A DNA stretch of 64,000 bases, taken from assembly GCF_028476545.1 (NCBI RefSeq), contig NW_026731784.1, positions 682,001 to 746,000 of the forward strand. The letters are read 5' to 3'. The translations under genes were made by a program, and so were the position numbers. The notes under the pieces were generated by a model. That model did no database searches and had not been told where the DNA came from. It saw only the letters and a program-made list of their open reading frames with translations. How positions within the stretch are numbered: position 1 is the stretch's first letter; every line of letters starts with the position of its first letter. Shown piece by piece: positions 25,311 to 36,689 of this stretch. Source of the stretch: Physella acuta. Its lineage: Eukaryota; Mollusca; Gastropoda; Physidae.

Positions 25311-25812
25311 TCAAGCCTTTAAAGGCCACTCCCTTTCATCTTGTTCCAGCAATGGCCTGGCGTAGGATGGGTCAAAGTTATGGGCTGTCTCTGGGAAGTT
25401 GTAGTTGTACATCTCCACGCTCATCTCTTCATACTTTGGTAGTGTGTCCAACTTTTGAGGGAATTGTTTGCTTCCTTCTATCTCTTTCTGACATTTTCCA
25501 CCAATACTTTTGCTTGCTTCACCAACTTGTCATTTTCCTCCTCAACTTTCTTCATGACATTTTCCTTATCAACAGGGTATGGGATATTCAATGCTTGATA
25601 TGCAGTTTGAAATCTATCAGCCATAGTAGGATCAGGCAACCTTGACTTGTATGCATTGAAATCAATTTTAGGCAAAGTATAAACCTTATTTATAAAAGAG
25701 TAGTGCTTAGCTTTGACAACTCTGTTTCAGTCTGGGCTTTTGGTATAACAGCTACAAAACGAGCCCGATCCACTACCGATGAGGAAATTCTTTTCGCTGC
25801 ACCACTAGCCAT
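25311..25812 (-). pseudogene. ATP5PD: ATP synthase subunit d, mitochondrial: intronless damaged copy
   Basis: Subunit d belongs to the peripheral stalk of mitochondrial F1Fo ATP synthase. From an ATG at 25810-25812 the minus strand reads MASGAAKRISSSVVDRARF, then shifts frame and reads PKIDFNAYKSRLPDP and ALNIPYPVDKENVMKK. A second shift in an A-run (near 25478) leads to CQKEIEGSKQFPQK and a C-terminus ending REWPLKA with TGA at 25311-25313. The total of about 166 codons fits the family length (161 residues in human). It has no intron and two frame disruptions (near 25720 and 25478), so it is a retrocopy. An AATAAA signal lies downstream near 25210, but no poly(A) tail or target duplication is visible. 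Confidence 0.8.
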
Positions 25813-25879
25813 TTTAACAAGTCCAGTAGATTAGAAAGCGTATGGCGTATATGGATCTATTATTGTAAACATATTTTTT

Positions 25880-26545
25880 TTCGCATAATCTGAACGATCT
25901 GATGGTTGGTCAGGCTGAATAAATTGCATGTCTTAGAAAAATGTAAACATTAAAGTCTCTGTTTTCAAATTTTATAACTTGAGAGATTTTTAATTCATAT
26001 TAATGTAAGTACTTATTTTTAATATTTCTAAACCATTTTAATAGTTTTGTCAGATAATTCATATTGTGAACAATATTTTTTTAAAATATATCTTTCTAAA
26101 ATTTACTAAAATCCACTGCTAAGTAATTTGCTTTGCGTTGTCTCCCTTAATAATTTTTCCCATATAAAAAATGGCAAAGGTCTTTGGCAGATATGTATTT
26201 AAATTTAAAAAAAAACAACAAATTTTGTTCCAAACAGTATCTTTACTGATTTAGAACTCTAACCAATACAGTATGACATATTAATTGTAATGGTAAAACT
26301 GTAAAATATGTGTATAATGTTTAAAATGCGTTATTAATTATTTTTATTGTGTTTAACTTGTGAAACACCGCAATGTTTAATAAGGAGTTTGTCGCAAATA
26401 CGTTTTGGCAAACGGTGTTCGGGCAAACGAGAATGTTCAATGTTTTTTCTTGGAATTTGTCATAAGCCGATTGAGAAGAAAATCATTTCAGGTTTAGGTG
26501 TCCATAAATGACGTCACACTCTTAGGAGGAAAGGTAGGAGTAAAG
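25880..26545 (+). repeat. Interspersed repeat family Z copy
   Basis: Collinear with the right arm of the 41-kb palindrome (41780-42450): AAAAATGTAAACATTAAAGTC, TTTGCTTTGCGTTGTCTCCC, AAGGAGTTTGTCGCAAATACG. It ends in a truncated W MITE end (TAGGTGTCCATAAATGACG). It carries no TAGGCCTA. Confidence 0.75.
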
Positions 26546-26559
26546 GTACTCTTATAGGT

Positions 26560-26660
26560 AGCGTCGGCCCTGGTGACGATCTAACAGATGTAACATCAAC
26601 ATTTACTCAATGAACCTCTACTAGACGGTTTACCTTCCAGTATATCACACGGCCCTTGTC
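26560..26660 (+). repeat. Short interspersed block (V-associated)
   Basis: GATGTAACATC..CAATGAACCT..CGGTTTACCT..CATATCACACG recurs near 21535-21640 (inverted), 27665-27715, 37455-37560 and partly 47150-47170. Confidence 0.65.
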
Positions 26661-26996
26661 AACAGTAAACATATATTTGTACCTTAAATAATAGTAATAA
26701 CCTGTAAAATGTGTGATTTCACCCGGTAGTAGGGTATGTAGCCTACCACTTCTCTACTGGGAATATAGGCTTTAGTATAGTAGGACTAGACGTATAATCA
26801 TTAAGGTCTGGCGACTAATTGTCAATACAATGCACAAAGTTTACAGCCTTAGTAGAATAATAATATTTTACCAGGTCCGATGACCACTTGACTCTTGCAA
26901 GCGTTTACGGCGTGTAGTAAAATATAATGATGCAGTAAATCTTTCTTTCTTCTTCTTTGTTATTAATTATTAGTGTTGAAGGGGATCGAGATTTAT

Positions 26997-27075
26997 CTGC
27001 CAGTGGGTTTTAACTCGAGACTTTGTTCGAATGTATCAACCATGAGCTTTTTGCCGACTCGACCACGCCTCCAAC
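26997..27075 (-). mobile_element. tRNA-like SINE head, partial
   Basis: The minus strand reads GGCGTGGTCGAGTCGGCAAA (A-box like) and then GTCTCGAGTTAAAACCC (a degraded B box) about 35 nt later, parallel to the head of the SINE at 27128-27331. The SINE body is not present behind it. Confidence 0.55.
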
Positions 27076-27127
27076 ACAATTAAGCGTTACGTGTCAACTG
27101 GTTATGCGCCATTCATTGAATTCGATT

Positions 27128-27331
27128 TCAGCCTGCTTTTCTTTTTGGATTTGCTTCCATAGCCTTTGTCCAACCAAGAACAAACTACAAGGCAGAAGTT
27201 GTTTAATTTTGGAGTTGTCTCTCCTAGAAGAGTGGCTGACCCCAGCTAACGAGCCTCATTCCGAGGGTTCGAACTCGAGTCTTTTCGGTTTAGCAACCAT
27301 GAGCTTTACCGACTCGACCAAGCCGACACCA
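27128..27331 (-). mobile_element. tRNA-derived SINE, copy 1
   Basis: On the minus strand the head has TTGGTCGAGTCGGTAAAG (A box) and GAGTTCGAACCC (B box) about 40 nt apart, the spacing of a tRNA promoter. The body continues with GAGAGACAACTCCAAAAT and GACAAAGGCTATGGAAGCAA. The body is shared with 63640-63850. The plus-strand frame across it is not a gene. Confidence 0.75.
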
Positions 27332-27754
27332 ATGCAGTAAATAATATTATCGTGTCTACTGCTCAGTGGCTGATACACGTGTAGGATTAAAGTAGTACAG
27401 TAGGTAACTGAAATGTCTACTTAAATGCCACGTGGAATTACGCCACTGGCAGGAATAGTTTAAGTCAAATAAGTATTCAAATGACATGTGTGCTAAAACA
27501 CGGGCAGTGTGAAGTAAATCAAGTAAGTTATCGACTGTCACATGGACTAAGCCACCAACAGGGTAACAGTGTAAAATATATTAGTAATAATGCATAACAG
27601 CTAGATAATACATATAAAATGTATTAAACTACTTGTTACAATGATCATCAAAGATGCACATTAGTAGACGGTTTACCTTCCAGCATATCACACGATCCTG
27701 ACAACGTCTATGTTAGACCTTTGCCAGACATATGCTGGGCCCATTAGAGACATG

Positions 27755-27930
27755 TGGGACATACCATAGACACCATGAGACACAAGTAAGACACCTTGAT
27801 ACACAAGTTTGACACAATGAGACACAAGTAAGACACCATGAGACACAAGTAAGACACCATGAGACGCAAGTAAGACACCATAAAACACAAGTAAGACACC
27901 ACGAGACACAAGTAAGACACAAGATTTGAC
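27755..27930 (+). repeat. 21-bp minisatellite
   Basis: About eight units of GACACCATGAGACACAAGTAA. Because 21 is a multiple of three, it is open in three minus-strand frames. No gene is implied. Confidence 0.9.
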
Positions 27931-28184
27931 CTACAAGACACATGCAAGTTGATTTTCAGTGGAGTTGGTTAATGGAGCTGAAAATAAAATCGGGATTGAA
28001 GTAAAATTATTTTACAACTATTTAAAAAAAAATTGTCATATATCATACTTAACCGTCACACAACGCAACAATAAAGGTTATACTTACTTGTATAGATGAT
28101 TATAATTTTCTTCTTTAAGTTTTTATTTAAAATTCTCACAAATTAACGCCGTCACTACTTATGATAAATCTGTTCTGTTACTGT

Positions 28185-28871
28185 CACTGTAAGTGTTGGA
28201 TGTGTTTCTTGTATCTCAGCTCACACCCTGAGTGGTCTAAGGGTTGGATGTGTTTCTTGTATCTCAGCTCACACCCTGATTGGTCTAAGTGTTGGATGTG
28301 TTTCTTGTATCTCAGCTCACACACTGAGTGGTCTAAGTGTTGGATGTGTTTCTTGTATCTCAGCTCACACCCTGAGTGGTCTAAGTGTTGGATGTGTTTC
28401 TTGTATCTCAGCTCACACCCTGAGTGGTCTAAGTGTTGGATGTGTTTCTTGTATCTCAGCTCACACCCTGAGTGGTCTAAGTGTGGGATGTGTTTCTTGT
28501 ATCTCTGCTCACACCCTGAGTGGTCTAAGTGTTGGATGTGTTTCTTGTATCTCAGCTCACACCCTGAGTGGTCTAAGTGTTGGATGTGTTTCTTGTATCT
28601 CAGCTCACACCCTGAGTGGTCTAAGTGTTGGATGTGTTTCTTGTATCTCAGCTCACACCTTGAGTGGTCTAAGTGTTGGATGTGTTTCTTGTATCTCAGC
28701 TCAAACCCTGAGTGGTCTAAGTGTTGGATGTGTTACTTGTATCTCATCTCACACCCTTAGTGGTCTAAGTGTTGGATGTGTTTCTTGTATCTCAGCTCAC
28801 ACCCTGAGTGGTCTAAGTGTTGGATGTGTTTCTTGTATCTCAGCTCACATCCTGAGTGGTCTAAGTGTTGG
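28185..28871 (+). repeat. 48-bp minisatellite (about 14 units)
   Basis: Units run AGTGTTGGATGTGTTTCTTG, TATCTCAGCTCACACCCTGA, GTGGTCTA. The same array, with about ten units, lies at 58126-58616. Both are followed by GGCTAGTGCGCATGTCATGG, so both arrays sit at the same place in repeat X. Confidence 0.95.
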
Positions 28872-31030
28872 CTAGTGCGCATGTCATGGTAGATTGTTTG
28901 CAAGTAAAACTAGAGACCTAGAGATTGTGTACGTCTCTTATTAAACAAGATTTCCGTTCATAATGTTACATCAGTGTAATCTCATCAGAACTGTGTTGAC
29001 ACCAACTGGTATATGAGTGGTAGGCGTGTGGTGATGGGTGGATGGGTGATAGATACATGAGTGGTAGGCGTGGGGTGATGGGTGGATGGGTGATAGATAC
29101 ATGAGTGGTAGGTGTGGGGTGATGGTTGGATGGGTGATAGATACATGAGTGGTAGGTGTGGGGTGATGGGTGGATGGGTGATAGATACATGAGTGGTAGG
29201 TGTGGGGTGATGGGTGGATGGGTGATAGATACATGAGTGGTAGGTGTGGGGTGATGGGTGGATGGGTGATAGATACATGAGTGGTAGGTGTGGGGTGATG
29301 GGTGGATGGGTGATAGATACATGAGTGGTAGGTGTGGGGTGATGGGTGGATGGGTGATAGATACATGAGTGGTAGGTGTGGGGTGATGGGTGGATGGGTG
29401 ATAGATACATGAGTGGTAGATGTGGGGTGATGGGTGGATGGGTGATAGATACATGAGTGGTAGGTGCGGGGTGATGGTTGGATGGGTGATAGATACATGA
29501 GTGGTAGGTGTGGGGTGATGGGTGGATGGGTGATAGATACATGAGTTGTAGGTGTGGGGTGATGGGTGGATGGGTGATAGATACATGAGTGGTAGGTGTG
29601 GGGTGATGGGTGGATGGGTGATAGATACATTAGTGGTGAATGATGGATGGATACAATAATGGCCCTCACACAGACAACCTTGATAAAACTAACACTGGCG
29701 ATTGAAATCAATTAAGACACATGCAAGACACATGTGAAACACGTTTAAGGCACATTTAAAGCACATTGAAGACGCGCCCTTACACAATTCGATTGTAAGA
29801 TATATTAAACACATACACGATTTAAACGTGTGTGGTAAAAAAAAAATAGTTGTATTAATGCAATAACTATCAACTTCTTAAGAGATTGTATCGGGAAAAT
29901 GGTAAGCTGCTATAGCTATCCACGCGTCTAGCTAAGTACTGGTAGGATTTTAATTTAATTATGAAATAACAGTAGAAATAACGTGGCTTATTATGTGATA
30001 AATATAATACAGTGCTACATTCATTGAAAATATCCCAATATATATTAAGTAATTACGCAATTTGGCTAGAATGAGTGGTTCCAATATACTACCGTCTTAT
30101 TAAAAAACATTTCAAGGGCGATAACCAAAAATATAACTTCTACAGTACTTGATATCATTGAGTATTCTTTTTATATACTAAAAAGGCCAATAGTTTCAAC
30201 AATCAATCATGAAGATACTATATTAATACAAGGAGACAGTTTAAAATGTATTCTTATATGTGTCTTTAAAAAGTGGATGACTAAATAAATTACAAAAACT
30301 GTGGCCAAGCATTATACATATATCAAAGACCATCGATGGGGTAACTTTAAATTGATGGTGTGTATTTCCTGGTAATGAGGATTTCCTATACACTTTTCTA
30401 CTCTGTGTCAAATGTAATTTTTAGATTCATTTAGTGGACGCATGTTTTAGTGCGATTGAAATAATTTATTTTGGACGGACAATTTTTTTTCCAACTGTAT
30501 TACAATACTGTCAGTGATCAAGTACGAGTGAAGTTTGAAGACATTCATCAAATAGAAATAAATTTAAACTAAGTGACGCTATTTAATCCACAGCAGACAC
30601 ACTGACAGACAAACAGACAACCAAACATACGCCGTATTCCCATCTTTATCTATAGATACGATATTTGTTTTAAAAAAATATTTACTTTCTAAATTATGAA
30701 ACATTAAAGATAGCTCCAACGTTTAGTGAAATATTGACTGCAAAATTTGTGGAATACACAATTTCATATACATTGTTTTGTTTGTTCTTACATGTTGTAG
30801 TTGATCGAGATAGAAAATTAACCACTAGTTATTTACATTAAAAAAAAAACATTTTAAAAAAATTATTTAATTTCTTCACTTCAGGGCTTTGACTTTCAAA
30901 CAAACAAAACACAAATAAATAGTTTGAACCAACAGTTGTTGGTTAATTCGCCATTTTAATCGAAAAAATGCGATCTTTGAGAGTAGGACTTTTAGATTAT
31001 ATTAATTTTAACAACGAAAATTGCATTAAA
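28872..31030 (+). repeat. Interspersed repeat family X, copy 3 (longest)
   Basis: Starts behind the 48-bp array, includes a second array (29010-29640), and continues through CACGATTTAAACGTGTG, CCACGCGTCTAGCTAAGTAC, TTTCAAGGGCGATAACC and CACACTGACAGACAAACAG to GCCATTTTAATCG. It is collinear with 58617-59480, and inverted with 54060-54720, 16213-17520 and 8690-10260. No coding frame. Confidence 0.8.
29010..29640 (+). repeat. 44-bp minisatellite (about 14 units)
   Basis: Units contain GATGGGTGATAGATACATGA and GTGGTAGGTGTGGGGTGATG. The 44-bp period (not a multiple of three) makes all three minus-strand frames open with the same peptide in rotation. It is absent from the otherwise collinear X copy at 58.7 kb. 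Confidence 0.95.
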
Positions 31031-31071
31031 ATCATTAGCCATCATGTAGACGATAATGGCACAGGCACAGT

Positions 31072-31640
31072 GGCGGATCTAGAAATAAACCGGGAGTGAT
31101 CTCCCCAAAACTTTCTCGAATATTCTTATATAAAACAACAGAGTATGGGAACTCCATTTTAAATACTTAACCTTTTTAAAATAGAATAAAATCTCGTAGA
31201 AAAAAGAATTGCGCACCAATTGAACGACAAATTAAGATGTGCATAATAGTGCACAATATTATTAGTACTGTATACATTTACATGCGTTTTTTGAGAAATC
31301 GGAAATAGCGTAAATGTGTACTTCCAGTCAACGGAAATTACTCAAATTTTGACAGAAGGTAGAGAATTAGATCTTTTACTTACTTGGGAAATTTCATTTA
31401 TCTATATGAAATAGTACTCGAGTTATAAGCTTTTGAAAAATTCAAAGTAGAAAAAGTACCACTTCCGGTTGTCGGAAATCGCTCAAAAGTTGAAAAGGTT
31501 CTAAGATTTTGATAAAATACTTATATATGAAATTTCATCAACCTAGCTGTCACGGTACGCAAGTTATCATGTGTACACACACACACAGACAGACAGACAC
31601 ACAGACATACAGACAAGATTGCAAAATTATGTTTAAACTA
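31072..31640 (-). mobile_element. Element E, inverted copy truncated at one end
   Basis: Inverse of 9180-9768: AACTTTCTCGAATATTCTTA, GCTCAAAAGTTGAAAAGG, GAAATTTCATCAACCTAGC, then a (CA)n tract. One side begins CAGTGGCGGATCTAG. The other stops at GCAAAATTATGTTT, where hAT transposase sequence begins. Confidence 0.75.
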
Positions 31641-31855
31641 ATCAAAACACAATGTTTGCAAAATGCGCCATCAAGTAATTTGGAATAAGTCAACCAGTCC
31701 CACCTAAGTAGCCACAAATATTGAAACTTTAAATTTCTTTGTCCGCTTGCTGGAAATTTTAAAAGTTCATCAGGACGCCAGATGTTTTCTAATAAATACA
31801 ACCGTGTATTGTCTGTTATAACTACTTTGATAAAAATTGCCGATATCATTTGCAT
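31640..31855 (-). pseudogene. hAT transposase fragment, TTF-type zinc-finger region
   Basis: The minus-strand frame reads NIWRPDELLKFPASGQRNLK then WLLRWDWLTYSKLLDGAFCK and HCVL. The FP..., WL..WL.YS, DGAFCxxC pattern is that of the TTF-type zinc finger at the N-terminus of ZMYM-like hAT transposases. Only this part is present. It is joined at about 31640 to truncated element E, so the C-terminal residues of the open frame are from E. No catalytic RNase-H region is visible nearby. Confidence 0.7.
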
Positions 31856-31959
31856 AAGAAACAGTCGAAGGTGCTGAATTTATGGATATTTTTTGATGTA
31901 ATGTACTTTGAAAAGCAATAGTACCATTTTCATTTTTATAATTTCAGTTTTACTTTTCT

Positions 31960-32160
31960 TTGTAAAGAAATCAGTTAATAAAGTAATTTTTAATTTCCTT
32001 TTTCCTTCCGCTATCATTAAAATGAATTTAAATTGCTTGAAGTAGTTAAAAGATACACATTAAAACACGACTATACGAAGAAGAAAGCAAATTATTATTG
32101 GTCTTCTATTCTGTCGAAATTGACTACAGTAGGTTCATGGCTTTACCTTTGTGTATTTTG
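31960..32160 (+). repeat. Interspersed repeat, also at 18480-18730
   Basis: Same-orientation match through AATTGCTTGAAGTAGTTAAA and ACACATTAAAACAC, then diverges after GTAGGTTC.TGG.T. Confidence 0.7.
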
Positions 32161-32354
32161 TTGTAACACCGTGCATGTTTGTCTCTATCTCTAGAACCAG
32201 ACACTGATGTTCTACATACCTGCCGTGTGTGTGTGTAAGTCAGCTGACCAGTGTGGTCAACACAAATGTGATTGTTTACCTAAGTTCACTTGTATTTAAC
32301 ACATTGTACAGCTTCAAGGTTCTCACAAAATTAAGACTTGTGTCGTTTTATTGG

Positions 32355-33185
32355 TGACATGTTGGATCACTGCTAGACGCTAGTTAAACTTTTGCTGGAC
32401 ACATGTTGGATCACTGCTAGACGCTAGTTAAACCTTTGCTGGACACATGTTGGATCACTGCTAGACGCTAGTTAAACCTTTGCTGGACACATGTTGAATC
32501 ACTGCTAGACGCTAGTTAAACCTTTGCTGGACACATGTTGGATCACTGCTAGACGCAAGTTAAACCTTTGCTGGACATGTTGGATCACTGCTAGACGCTA
32601 GTTAAACCTTTGCTGGACACATGTTGGACCACTGCTAGACGCTAGTTAAACCTTTGCTGGACACATGTTGGATCACTGCTAGACGCTAGTTAAACCTTTG
32701 CTGGACACATGTTGGATCACTGCTAGACGCTAGTTAAACCTTTGCTGGACACATGTTGGATCACTGCTAGACGCTAGTTAAACATTTGCTGGACACATAT
32801 TGGATCACTGCTAGACGCTAGTTAAACCTTTGCTGGACACATGTTGGATCACTGCTAGACGCTAGTTAAACCTTTGCTGGACACATGTTGGATCACTGCT
32901 AGACGCTAGTTAAACCTTTGTTGGACACATGTTGGATCACTGCTAGACGCTAGTTAAACCTCTGCTGGACACATGTTGGATCACTGCTAGACGCTAGTTA
33001 AACATTTGCTGGACACATGTTGGATCACTGCTAGACGCTAGTTAAACATTTGCTGGACACATGTTGGATCACTGCTAGACGCTAGTTAAACCTTTGTTGG
33101 ACACATGTTGGATCACTGCTAGACGCTAGTTAAACCTTTGCTGGACACATGTTGGACCACTGCTAGACGCTAGCTAAACATTTGC
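32355..33185 (+). repeat. 44-bp minisatellite (about 19 units)
   Basis: Units read TTGGATCACTGCTAGACGCT and AGTTAAACCTTTGCTGGACA plus CATG. One unit lacks ACA (42-bp-class variant near 32575). It is followed near 33288 by the ACACTGACCCCATGGTACC block of repeat U. Confidence 0.95.
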
Positions 33186-33442
33186 TAGATGCGGTGGATG
33201 GTGGATACAAGATTGTATGGATGTATTATGGATTATTGCTTTGTTTGTTTCAGATACTTGATGGACTAATGTTGGAGACCAAATGAGCCACACTGACCCC
33301 ATGGTACCAAACACGAGATTTGTTATTAAGACATCAGAGCAGGCTTAAACAATGAATGGGAAATAAAAATAATTAAACATAATTACATGGTCTATATATT
33401 CAAAATATTTCTTAGCACTAATGCTAATGAAGTGATACAACA

Positions 33443-33960
33443 AATAGATCAAATGACTGCACTGGACTATAAGAATAAACAGATGGTAATAAATATACCC
33501 AACCCCAGTAGTTATACAATCCCCTGCATTCAATATGTGAATGGCTACATAATCACACCTAGCTATATGTCAAGTGTAGACAACAAGTTATTAGTTAAAC
33601 TAGTTATGTTTCGTTGAGTAGAAGTGGAAAGGGCATTAGTTAGTTAGGTTAAAGTTTAGGAGTTGATAGAAGTATGGGAAAAGAGTCAAGATGTATAGTT
33701 GAATAGGTTTTAGAACAGTGATATTGTAAAATTAGAAATATTATATGTTATATACGTGTGTAATAATTAACTTTCACTCATTGAACTTGGAACCTGATGA
33801 TACGTGATATTTCACATTTAGGAAATCCGTTAAGTACCGTGCAAGTGAGTAGATCCCCCTGTATGGTCTATTTATTTAAAATACATCATCGCACCAGAGC
33901 TGGTGATGTATAAAAAAAATAGATCAAATGACTGCACTGGACTTTAAGAATAAACAGACA
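33443..33960 (+). repeat. Local direct duplication, 40-bp block
   Basis: AAATAGATCAAATGACTGCA and the following CTGGACT.TAAGAATAAACAGA occur at about 33446-33488 and again at 33920-33962, about 474 bp apart. No gene lies between them. The short open frame at 33387-33617 has no recognisable features. Confidence 0.7.
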
Positions 33961-34009
33961 AGGGTAACACATGAAACACAGAAGAGAGAAACAAATCTGG
34001 TACAAAACA

Positions 34010-36430
34010 AATACAATAATAAAGAGTTTTTATTTTTACACAATTTTAAATATCATAGTTTTAATACTATCTAGTATAGTACCCTTCTGATTCCTAAAAA
34101 AAACATTTCATTATTTCATGATTAAATTCGACAAATGGAAGCGGACTGATTTAAGTTTAACTTTATTAATGCGAGTTATATAGCTATTCAAAATATATAT
34201 GTAGAATGTGTTGTGTTTAATGTGTTGTTTCTACTTCTATCTGATGGTAGAATGGATATACATCTTATTAAAGATAATACGATTTCGGCTCAGTTAGGTA
34301 TTGTAAAATGGATGACGGAGAATGGCAAAGCGAGAGACTTAGTAACAAACGTGAAATATCTAAACTCTAGACTGTAAATTTGATAGACAAGTCTCTAAGG
34401 TTTTGGTTTGAATGAAGTAGGAGAGTGCCACTATAATGGCTCTGTAAAACAAATGTCACCATTTTCATGAATTAGATATCTAACCCAGGTTAAGATCCAC
34501 TGCTATCGTGGAAACGTGAGTGTAATGTATTGATTTTAGAGCATCCAATACGTGATATTTTGACTTAATCTAATATATAAAGCTCAGTTCTGTATGTAAT
34601 GCATTTGTATGTCGTTGGAAGTGTACGAATTTAAGTGTTAGAAAATTATCGTGCGCATTTGTCTAAATTTATGAGCTAAAAAATTACTATTGAAAGTGTT
34701 GGGAAATAATTTTCATTTTTCAAATTATAGTAATAATTGTCGGCATGTTCATTAAACACAAGTTTTAAAAAAAATATCATCTTTTACAAAAATTCTAATT
34801 ATGTCTTTATTTAGTCCTATAGCACTTACTTCCCTTTGATAAATTAGGAAAAACACAATTACTTCCCTTTATAAAACCATTGCATTCCGTGAAAATAATT
34901 TACTTTTTAATTACTTTGTTTTGGTGTTGGGAAAAAAAATAATTACATAATTAGCGGGGATTGATCAAGTGCAAATGTTGTAGGTATTTTACGGATAAGC
35001 TTGGAGTATTAAAATTGTTTATTAAATTGAAACAGGCGCGTTCGTTTAAGTGAGTGCAAAAGACTGTGAATAAGTTGGGGTACTATAGTCGTTCATTAAG
35101 CTAAAACAGGTGATTCCGCCCCGGGCGTTTATGTTCGCGTTAGTGTTTTCTTTGTGTTTAGGTGGGTTTGCGTTAGTGGTTGCGTTTTAATTTGGTTCGT
35201 TTTTGTTCTTTCTTTTTTCGTTTTTGTTTGTGTTTTTTTTGTTTGGGTTTGTATTTGTGTTTTTGGTTGGTTTTGCGTTTGGATTTGGTTTGTTTTCGTT
35301 TGCTTTTTTCGTTGATTTTTTTTTGTTGGTATTGGTGTTTGTGGTTGGGTTTGTTGTTAGGTTTTTGTTTTCGTTTGCTTTTTTGTTTGTTTTTTCTTTG
35401 TGTTTGTATTGGTGTTTGTGGGTGTGGTTGTGTTTGTTGTTAAGTTTTTGTTTTCGTTTGTATTTGTAATTGTGTTAGCGTTATGTTTGCGTTTTGTTGT
35501 TTTGGTTTTGGTTGGTTGTGGTTTGGGTGGGCAATGCCGGGTTTATGATGATTACTAAACACACAGGTAATGGTCTTTAACAGAAAGGTTTTTCACAGAA
35601 GCCAGAGCAGGGCCTGGCCGGGACGGCTAGTAACATATAATATAACAACGTGTAATATTTTTACCGTGGGTGGAATTGATTAGTAGTTGAGCAATAATTA
35701 TTTTGTGGTCTGTAAATGTTTTTGTGCTAGATGTTTTACTTTGATTACCGTTATACTTTCACGAGTGAATATTCTGTCTAGCCTAGCTGCGCTATCGTAT
35801 GCTCTTTTGTAGTGTGTTGTTTTAGTGAAACAACATTTAGTTAATAAATATCACTTAATCCACAACAAGTAGCCACACAGATTAATACTGATTATTCAGA
35901 AGTATTACCCTAAACAAAAATTGAATTTAAAATATTAATACTGGTAAAAATTGTATAATACGGAACAACATTATAATTATTTAAAAGTCCTTCAAAAATG
36001 CATACGATGTATTTTCTAAAGACGCATTGTTTCAAACATATGCAATATAGAAACAGTAGCGTATTTAGTTATGTTTGCCTATCAGTGTTGTATTTTTGTT
36101 TTGTTTTGACTAAGGGAATACCTTGTAAGTTACTTCCCTTAACCTAGTACATATAACAAAATGGGAAGTGATAAAACCACTTGTTTTAATAAATATGCAT
36201 TTTACATGATTAACAATTAAATGATTCAACGATGTAATCACGGCATTTACATCGTAGCTGTGTTTTAGGTGATTTTGTGGCTGCAAAACATGTATTGATT
36301 CACACTTTAGACGACAATTTAAGGTGTCTCATTTTTGCGTTCAAATTTATTTCAGTAAGAGGTATCGGTCCATATTACTGAACCCAACTCCACACAATAC
36401 ATTATTTCTAACTCTTAATATATAGAATCG
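34010..36430 (+). repeat. Interspersed repeat family Y, copy 2 (holds a Helitron)
   Basis: Matches 48420-49800 in reverse complement on both sides of the Helitron: AACCCAGGTTAAGA, CTCTGTAAAACAAATGTCACC, GATTAGTAGTTGAGCAATAA, AAATGGGAAGTGATAAAA. It also matches 7021-7500 and 56370-56720. No coding frame. Confidence 0.8.
34569..35630 (+). mobile_element. Nonautonomous Helitron
   Basis: The 5' end is A|TCTAATATATAAAGCTCAG, the usual Helitron start. The 3' end is CTAG|T at 35627-35631, with a small hairpin (GCCAG at 35601, CTGGC at 35614) about 9 nt before it. Insertion between A and T, without target duplication, fits the family. The inverted Y copy near 49237 lacks it: there GTTTGACCTTA runs straight into GAACATCTAAT. 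No Rep-helicase frame is present. The stretch 35110-35530 is strongly T/G-rich on the plus strand. Confidence 0.8.
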
Positions 36431-36689
36431 GGTGAAATAATTGCGTAGAACACGCATTCGCTAAATAAAGCGATCGTGTTCAGTCTATTAAAAATATTTA
36501 CATAGAATAGACACTCTAAGTACTTTTATATTGCAACTTTGAATATATTCAACATGAAAATAAAACTTCAAAACGGATCAACATAAATTTACGAAACCTC
36601 CATTTGTTTTTAATATATGATATTAGAGCTAATGTTTTGTTGCTCACATCAACATACACTTTTTTATTATTTTTTTTTTCATATTACAG

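Noticed and set aside
27023-27340. 105-codon frame
   Set aside because: It lies across a SINE copied at 63640-63850. Similarity between the two frames is shared repeat DNA, not a gene family.
28161-29711. Multiple 130-246 codon repetitive frames
   Set aside because: They follow from 48-bp and 44-bp tandem units. The same peptide appears in all frames of the 44-bp array, and there is no leader or conserved domain.
35180-35469. Phe/Leu/Cys-rich membrane-protein-like frames
   Set aside because: They arise from the T/G-biased interior of the Helitron, with two overlapping frames equally open.
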